Of a stretch of DNA of 64,000 bases, positions 58,724 through 64,000 are shown in pieces. This DNA is from Fundidesulfovibrio putealis DSM 16056 (lineage in GTDB: Bacteria > Desulfobacterota > Desulfovibrionia > Desulfovibrionales > Desulfovibrionaceae): the NCBI RefSeq assembly GCF_000429325.1, contig NZ_AUBQ01000012.1, positions 224,518 through 288,517 on the forward strand, written 5' to 3'. The position numbers and the translations under genes were made by a program. The stretch's first letter is position 1. Every line of letters begins with the position of its first letter. The notes beneath the pieces are model-generated. The model was not told the DNA's origin and searched no databases. It saw only the letters and a program-made list of their open reading frames with translations.

Positions 58724-59137
58724 ATGGCAACCCAGATTTTCGTGAACCTGCCTGTGAAGGACCTGGACAAATCGAAAGAATTCTTCACGAAACTCGGCTT
58801 CACATACAACCCGCAGTTTACGGATGAAAACGCCGCATGCCTGATCCTCGGCGAAAACATTTACGCCATGCTCTTGACCGAGCCGTTCTTCGGGAACTTC
58901 ACCAAGAAGAGCATCAGCAACGCGAAAGAAACAACTGAGGTCTTGATCGCCATCGATGCCGACAGCAGGAAAGGGGTCGATGAGATGATACAAAATGCGT
59001 TGGCTGCCGGAGGGTCGACATACATGGACCCCATGGATTTCGGCTGGATGTACGGCCACAGCTTCGCTGACCTGGATGGCCACCAATGGGAAGTTCTCTA
59101 CATGGACATCGAGGCCATGCCCAAGCGTAGCGAATAA
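58724..59137 (+). CDS. VOC superfamily (glyoxalase/lactoylglutathione-lyase-like) protein
   Basis: 137 residues. ATG 58724 follows GAGAGGAG. MATQIFVNLPVKDLDKSKEFF, KLGFTYNPQFTDENAACLIL and SFADLDGHQWEVLYMD are typical of the YycE/PA1358-like VOC group. Each half gives a beta-alpha-beta-beta-beta module. No assigned substrate; lineage may include antibiotic-binding or dioxygenase relatives. Confidence 0.92.
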   Translation: MATQIFVNLPVKDLDKSKEFFTKLGFTYNPQFTDENAACLILGENIYAMLLTEPFFGNFTKKSISNAKETTEVLIAIDADSRKGVDEMIQNALAAGGSTYMDPMDFGWMYGHSFADLDGHQWEVLYMDIEAMPKRSE

Positions 59138-59230
59138 TATTCCGTGGAGATTTCACAGCCCGGCGCGACTGCGGCGGGCTTACGCGGCTGAGCGCATCCC
59201 CGGAGACAAGCGCCTCGCGGACGAGCGCCT

Positions 59231-61537
59231 CTACTCCCCCCCGCCCGGACGCTCGCCAGCCACGGGCAGCCGGATGAAAAAGCTCGCGCCGCCGTCATCG
59301 TTGTTCACCACGTTGATGCTCCCGCCGTATTCCTTGATGATCCCGTAACTGATGGACAGCCCAAGGCCCGTCCCCTTGCCCACCTGCTTGGTGGTGAAGA
59401 AGGGTTCGAAGATGCGGGTCATGGCCGCTGCGGGAACGCCGACGCCCGTGTCCGAGATGCGCACGGTCACGAACCCCTGGTTGTGCATGGTCTTGATGGT
59501 GATGCGCCTGGGGATGTCTTCTCCTTCCTTGGATGCGCGCTCGTCGATGGCGTCGCGGGCGTTGATCAGGAAGTTTATGAACACCTGCTCCATGCGGTTG
59601 GGTTCGCAACGCACCATAGGCAGCTTGTCGTCCAGTTCCCAGGCCACCTCGATGGAACGCAACGAAAGCTGCTGGCTGAAGAAGTCGAAGGAACGCTGAA
59701 GCACGCCGTTAAGCGCCACCTCTTCCAGCGAAATCTGCGACTTGCGCCCGAATTCGCGCATGTGGTTGATGATCTTGGTGGCCCGCTCCACCTGCTGCGC
59801 CACAAGTTCGGTGACACGCTTGAGAAGCGGCTCTCCCGGAGTCTCGCCGCGCGTGAGGCTGCGTTTCACCAGATCCACGCTGGCCTGGATGACCGCCAGG
59901 GGTTGGTTGATCTCGTGGGCCACACCAGTGGCCATCTCGCCCAGCGTGGCCATCTTGCTGGCCTGGATAAGCTGCTGCTCGGTGTCCAGGCGCTTGGAAA
60001 TATCGCTCACCGTGACCAGATAGACCTTGCGCTTGTTGAACTCGGAAGGAGAGGCGTTGATGGCCACGAAGAACTCGCGCCCGCTTCTGGTTATGTGCTT
60101 GGCCTGGTCTATGTCCTGTCCCTTGTTGATGGCCGTGACGAAGGGTGATTTGTCCACATCCGCGAACAGATCCAGGAAACTCATGTCCGCGAGCTCAGAT
60201 TTTTCCCAGCCATACAGGGTGACAGCCCCTTTGTTACAGTCGCGAATGGAAAAATCGGCCTGATCCAGCACGAACACCGCGCTCGGAATGTTGTTGAAGA
60301 TGTCCACATACTTCTTCTCCGAACGCTTCACCTCGCCTTCCAGTTCCTTGCGTTCGGTAATGTCCAGGCACATCTCCATGGCTGCCACCAGACGCCCCTC
60401 CGAGTCGTAGATGGGTGCTGTGTTCACGATCCAGTGCGCCAGCGAGCCGTCGCGGTAGCAGCCTGATTCTTCCGTGGTCTGGAACTGACCGGTCTTGAAC
60501 GTTCTCTCCACAGGACAGTCCGGGCATTTGGAATCGCGGTTCTTGTAGGCCTTGTAGCAGTACTCGCCCAGGCTCGCATTGAAGCGCTCCTCGAAGGCGC
60601 GGTTGTAGCGCAACAGACGGAAATCCCGGTCCTGCACGGTGATGACGCAGGGAACGCCCTCGAAGAGGTCCTGATAGAGGTTCTTTTGCAGCGAGAGCTG
60701 GCTGTTCTTGGCAGTGAGGTCCACGCCCATCTGGTGGATGGCATCAGCCAACTGGCCGATTTCGTCTGAGGATTTCACGCGTTGCGGCTTCGGGGACCGG
60801 CCCAGGGAGATGAGCTTGGCATCCCGGATGATGCGGTTGATGGGCCGCTTGACCAGCAGCAGGAACAAGAGGGCCATGGTCAGAAACGTCACCACGAACT
60901 GGATGAACGCCAGATACAGCGTGTGCTGGCGGCTTTCGCTTATAAGCGAATCGCTCTCGCTCAAAGAGAACGACAGATCCAGGACGCCCAGGATTTTCTC
61001 CTCCGCGCGGTGGAAATGGCAGCCCGAACTATCCGAGCAGCCCTGCTCGTTCAGGATGGGGCTGACCAGGCGCAGCACACGTTCTCCGTTCTCTTGGGAA
61101 TCCTTGTAGATGGCCTCGCTGAGCGTCGGATGCAGCGTCGGGACGGTGTACTGGTGGCAGGCCTGGCAGAGCGGGTCCCGCCGCGCGATGATCCTGTTCT
61201 TTTGGTCCGGCGAGGAGGAAAACATGACCTCGCCCGATTTATTGATGATGCGGACGTTGCGAATTTCCTTGAGCTTGCTGTAGTTGTTGACGATGGCCTG
61301 GATGTCCTCGCGCGAGTTGAGCATCATGGCATAGTGCAGGCCGAGCTTCACGGTATTAGAGACGCGCTCTGCCCCCATGATGAGGTTGTCGATGGTGAAG
61401 TCCTTCTGATACTGCACATGATAGAAAGACCACAGAAATATGCTGGCGAACAGGATGAACGCGATCGGCAGGGTGATCTTGAAAACCAGTCTGCTACGGA
61501 ATAGCTCCACAATTGTTTTCACCGTGAGCCTCCGCAT
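59231..61537 (-). CDS. sensor histidine kinase with c-type heme-binding periplasmic domain
   Basis: 768 residues. TM1 (about 18-40) and TM2 (about 207-229) bound a periplasmic domain with C124-QA-C127-H128, a c-type heme site, and C167-x5-C173-H174 followed by F-H, which may bind a second heme or metal. Then HAMP, PAS1 with CPDCPVERTFKTGQ, PAS2, H-box MATGVAHEINQPLAVI, N-box INFLINARDAID and [12 protein letters not shown]. It probably senses redox state or a gas. It lies 44 bp after the receiver-kinase gene in the same direction. Confidence 0.92.
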   Translation of the reverse strand: MRRLTVKTIVELFRSRLVFKITLPIAFILFASIFLWSFYHVQYQKDFTIDNLIMGAERVSNTVKLGLHYAMMLNSREDIQAIVNNYSKLKEIRNVRIINKSGEVMFSSSPDQKNRIIARRDPLCQACHQYTVPTLHPTLSEAIYKDSQENGERVLRLVSPILNEQGCSDSSGCHFHRAEEKILGVLDLSFSLSESDSLISESRQHTLYLAFIQFVVTFLTMALLFLLLVKRPINRIIRDAKLISLGRSPKPQRVKSSDEIGQLADAIHQMGVDLTAKNSQLSLQKNLYQDLFEGVPCVITVQDRDFRLLRYNRAFEERFNASLGEYCYKAYKNRDSKCPDCPVERTFKTGQFQTTEESGCYRDGSLAHWIVNTAPIYDSEGRLVAAMEMCLDITERKELEGEVKRSEKKYVDIFNNIPSAVFVLDQADFSIRDCNKGAVTLYGWEKSELADMSFLDLFADVDKSPFVTAINKGQDIDQAKHITRSGREFFVAINASPSEFNKRKVYLVTVSDISKRLDTEQQLIQASKMATLGEMATGVAHEINQPLAVIQASVDLVKRSLTRGETPGEPLLKRVTELVAQQVERATKIINHMREFGRKSQISLEEVALNGVLQRSFDFFSQQLSLRSIEVAWELDDKLPMVRCEPNRMEQVFINFLINARDAIDERASKEGEDIPRRITIKTMHNQGFVTVRISDTGVGVPAAAMTRIFEPFFTTKQVGKGTGLGLSISYGIIKEYGGSINVVNNDDGGASFFIRLPVAGERPGGGE

Positions 61538-61581
61538 GCGTTGTGCATTACCCCTGCGCGCCGATACATTACCTTGCTCTC

Positions 61582-63501
61582 CTAGTTTTTGGACTGCACG
61601 CGCGGAAGTGTGGCAACGATGGAAGTGCCTTCTCCGAAAGAGGAGGTCACATCAATGGAGCCCCCATGCCGCTCGATCACCTGGCTTGAGATGAACAGGC
61701 CAAGCCCGGTGCCGCGCGACCCCTTGGAGGAAAAGAAGAGCGTGAACATCTTTTCCCTGGTCTCCTGGTCCATGCCCATTCCATCGTCCGCGACCTCGAA
61801 GCGCACGCGCCGTGCATCGCCCGTGAGGCGCAGCACGACCTCGTGCGCTGGCTTGGTGTCGTCCTCGGAACAGGCGTCCACGGCGTTCTCCAGAAAGTTC
61901 ACCAGGGCTGCGGACATGGCGGTTTCATCCATCTGGATCTCGCCTATGTCCGGGGCGACATCCAGACGGAAGGCCACGTTCTTCAGGGCGGCCTTGGGCT
62001 CGATGATGGCGGCCATGTCCTTGGCGAAGGCTTCAAGGTCGACGGCTTCAAGCTCCGTATCGCGCGACTTGGCGTAATACAGGATATCCATCACCATCTT
62101 GCGGATGCGCGCGATCTTGTCCTTCACGATGGCCCAGCCTTCGCGCAGGCGCTGCGGATCGTCCTTTCGGAAGCCCGCCTCGATCTTGTACACGCCGCCG
62201 TCCAGCGAGGTGAGCAAGCCCTTCACGCCATGGGACATGGAACCGAGCATCAGCCCGAGTGAGGCCAAGTGATCCTGGAGTTTCCTGATCTGGGTGATGT
62301 CCGTGGATATCTCCATCACCTGCTCTATTTCGCCCGACTCGCCGTGTACTGGCGCAGTCTGGATGAGCACCACGCGCTGATCCCCGTTCCTGGTGGTGAC
62401 TGCAGTCTCCCATTGGTGGGATTGCCCGTCCTCGAAGGTGAGCGAGATGGGGCATTCCTGACAGGGGTCCTCGCGATGGGTGAACGCGCTGTAGCACTTG
62501 CCGCCCCGGCACTCGCCGAAATCCTGGCGGAAGCGGCGGTTTGCCTCGACTATTGTGTGGTCGCGGTCCACCACTTCGATGTAGCAGGGCACGGAGTCGA
62601 ACAGGCGGTGGTATTTCTCGCGCGTTGAGCGCAGCTCTTCCTGCAGACGGCCCACCTCGGTGATGTCAACGGAGAGCTCGATGACCAACTCGACGCCGCC
62701 GTCCTTGCTCAGGATCGGCGCAGTATGCACGATGACGGGTATCTCCTGCCCGTTCACGTCCACCAGGGTCTCGCGGCTGCGAAGCCCCTTTCCGTCGGTG
62801 ATGGTCATCCAGACGGGACAGGCGTTGCCGCTCCCCTGCCGCCCGGAGTAGGGCTCCCAGGAGTTTTTGCCCACCATGTCGCCAAGGCGCTCCTTGTAGA
62901 GCTGGTTGACGGCCACGATCTCCAGGTAGCGGTTGTGTATGGAGATGAAGCAGGGAAGTTCGTTGAAGTAGCCCGCGCCGTCGTCGAACGTTTCCACCAG
63001 GCAGCGCATGGCGGTGGAAAGGCCCTCAACAACCTGCCCCACGGCCAGTTGGCGTTCAAGTTCTACAAGCTTGGCGGATTTTTCCTTGACGATGCGCTCA
63101 AGGTTCAAAGTGTGTTCGCGCAGCTGGCGGCGCATGGTGATCTTCTCGGCAGCTCGCTTGAGGGCACTGACCAGAAGTTCGTCGCGGATGGGCTTGGTTA
63201 TGAAATCGAGCGCCTCGAACTGGAGGCTTTTGACGACCAGGTCCATGTCGCCGTGCCCGGAAACCATGATGACTTCGGTGTCGGGATTCAGGTCTTTAAG
63301 GCGCTTGAGCAGTTCGATTCCGTCCATGCCGGGCATCTTGATATCTGTCAGGACGATACCGGGGGCAAAGCGCGAAAACAAAGCGATGGCTGCCTCGCCA
63401 TTTGCTGCCGTTTCCACTTCGTAGCCCAGGTCGGCTATGGACAACCCAAGGATTTCCCGGATGGCGTCCTCGTCATCGACCAACATCACTTTCTCAGCCA
63501 T
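61582..63501 (-). CDS. receiver-PAS-PAS-kinase hybrid
   Basis: 639 residues from ATG 63501 (AAGGAGAG 8 bases upstream; the longer frame has no ribosome site). N-terminal receiver with Asp53 (VLTDIKMPGMDG), a coiled-coil linker, two PAS domains (second with GECRGGKCYSAFTHREDPCQ and ECP, a four-Cys pattern) and a kinase core with diverged H-box LGSMSHGVKGLLTSLDGG and ATPase motifs FLENAVDAC, DDGMGMD and GTGLGLFISS. It may take phosphate from the heme sensor encoded next to it and act as a relay. Confidence 0.9.
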   Translation of the reverse strand: MAEKVMLVDDEDAIREILGLSIADLGYEVETAANGEAAIALFSRFAPGIVLTDIKMPGMDGIELLKRLKDLNPDTEVIMVSGHGDMDLVVKSLQFEALDFITKPIRDELLVSALKRAAEKITMRRQLREHTLNLERIVKEKSAKLVELERQLAVGQVVEGLSTAMRCLVETFDDGAGYFNELPCFISIHNRYLEIVAVNQLYKERLGDMVGKNSWEPYSGRQGSGNACPVWMTITDGKGLRSRETLVDVNGQEIPVIVHTAPILSKDGGVELVIELSVDITEVGRLQEELRSTREKYHRLFDSVPCYIEVVDRDHTIVEANRRFRQDFGECRGGKCYSAFTHREDPCQECPISLTFEDGQSHQWETAVTTRNGDQRVVLIQTAPVHGESGEIEQVMEISTDITQIRKLQDHLASLGLMLGSMSHGVKGLLTSLDGGVYKIEAGFRKDDPQRLREGWAIVKDKIARIRKMVMDILYYAKSRDTELEAVDLEAFAKDMAAIIEPKAALKNVAFRLDVAPDIGEIQMDETAMSAALVNFLENAVDACSEDDTKPAHEVVLRLTGDARRVRFEVADDGMGMDQETREKMFTLFFSSKGSRGTGLGLFISSQVIERHGGSIDVTSSFGEGTSIVATLPRVQSKN

Positions 63502-63650
63502 TGAGACTCTCCTTATCGCAATGCGGCGGTAACGCCGCATACCCCCCGTCAAATGTCCTGTATCCTGCTCTGGGGCGGGCGGCAACATACCGGGAAGGTC
63601 TGCTTTGCAGAGGCTTCTGAATGACAAGAGGAGAATCAAAACAAAAAGCG

Positions 63651-63679
63651 AAAGGCCCGCATTTTTAATGCGGGCCTTT
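63651..63679 (-). terminator. terminator of the rRNA operon
   Basis: AAAGGCCCGCAT pairs with ATGCGGGCCTTT around 5 bases; on the minus strand it is followed by CGCTTTTTGTTTT. Confidence 0.92.
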
Positions 63680-63690
63680 CTTGAAAAGAA

Positions 63691-63807
63691 TCCTGGCAGC
63701 GACCTACTTTCCCACCAGCGGTCCTGGCAGTATCATCGGCGATGGAGGGCTTAACTACCGAGTTCGGAATGGGATCGGGTGTACCCCCTCCTCTGGGGCC
63801 ACCAGGA
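63691..63807 (-). rRNA. rrf: 5S ribosomal RNA
   Basis: Reverse complement begins CTGGTGGCCCCAGAGGAGGG, includes ACCCGATCCCATTCCGAACT and ends CTGCCAGG, pairing the two ends: a full 5S rRNA. The ends are given to within a few bases. Confidence 0.95.
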
Positions 63808-63853
63808 AATTCCTGATGATATTTAAGTCAATAAGGGAGGAACGCGTTATGTT

Positions 63854-64000
63854 TGGTTAAGCGAGTCAAGCCGAACGGGCTATTAGTACCGCTTAGCTGA
63901 ATGTATCACTACACTTGCACTTGCGGCCTATCAACCAGGTAGTCTACCTGGGCCCTTCGGGGAGACCTAGTCTTGAGGCAAGTTTCCCGCTTAGATGCCT
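63854..64000 (-). rRNA. rrl: 23S ribosomal RNA, 3' end only
   Basis: The reverse complement holds the conserved 3' part of 23S rRNA (AGGCATCTAAGCGGGAAACT, CTTGCCTCAAGACTAGGTCT, and GGTACTAATAGCCCGTTCGG near the end). The gene continues beyond the right edge; the 3' boundary is estimated at GCTTAACC. Confidence 0.93.

Noticed and set aside
58538..59086. Minus-strand 182-codon frame over the VOC gene
   Set aside because: Antisense to a protein with clear VOC motifs that has a good ribosome site.

Overview
The window looks like a chromosome segment of a high-GC, motile, Gram-negative sulfate-reducer-type bacterium of the Desulfovibrio group. This is inferred from protein style: sensor kinases with Cys-rich PAS domains and a heme-binding sensor, an Isf-type flavoprotein, a LUD-domain protein, PEP-CTERM proteins, and GC-rich intergenic hairpin families. 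No 16S sequence is present to confirm it. About 60 genes are supported, plus the 5S gene and the 3' end of a 23S gene at the right edge. No tRNA, CRISPR array, transposase or prophage was seen.

Layout. 1-6.7 kb: a partial purine nucleoside phosphorylase diverges from a tight operon of motA, motB, a PilZ protein and what looks like a complete acetyl-CoA carboxylase (biotin carboxylase, fused AccA-AccD carboxyltransferase, tandem biotinyl-domain protein). 7-15.3 kb: small genes (ssb, CsbD-like, VOC, DUF1134-like, PQQ-type sugar dehydrogenase, a metallophosphoesterase/unknown/PqqD-like trio) separated by repeat-rich gaps. 15.4-18.8 kb: kinase-receiver-kinase-receiver block. 19.3-21.7 kb: PEP-CTERM protein, iron-sulfur flavoprotein, LUD protein. 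21.8-25.7 kb: the classical rpmH-rnpA-yidD-yidC-jag module, here with an anomalous rnpA start. 25.8-26.8 kb: a guanidine-II riboswitch before an SMR exporter, then a FlxA-like protein. 27-40.6 kb: one eleven-gene leftward operon for an exopolysaccharide (outer-membrane export lipoprotein, Wzc-like co-polymerase, initiating sugar transferase, four glycosyltransferases, O-antigen-ligase-type polymerase, zinc-ribbon epimerase, PslG-like glycosidase, AMIN-domain protein). 41-44.9 kb: MurJ/Wzx-type flippase, endonuclease IV, another glycosyltransferase. 45-48 kb: Pit phosphate transporter, DUF47 partner and a PhoR-like protein without an ATPase domain. 48.6-52 kb: second PEP-CTERM protein, Wzx flippase and glycosyltransferase. 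52.2-55 kb: methyltransferase, LrgAB, second DUF47 protein. 55.2-63.5 kb: kinase plus NtrC-type regulator, VOC protein, heme-binding sensor kinase and receiver-PAS-kinase. 63.7-64 kb: 5S and 23S rRNA, transcribed leftwards.

How it fits together. Much of the window serves the cell surface and its control: flagellar stator with a c-di-GMP receptor, exopolysaccharide assembly, PEP-CTERM surface proteins, YidC insertion, and at least eight two-component proteins. The strongest leads for novelty are: the rnpA reading frame with no ordinary start after rpmH; a carboxylase operon tied to motAB with a degenerate tandem biotinyl protein; a DHp-only PhoR-like protein with Pit/DUF47; a short dispersed element that supplies the last 19 codons of endonuclease IV; a repeated multi-hairpin leader in front of two unknown small genes; and an unrecognised 50-residue Cys-containing ORF at 58.3-58.5 kb.
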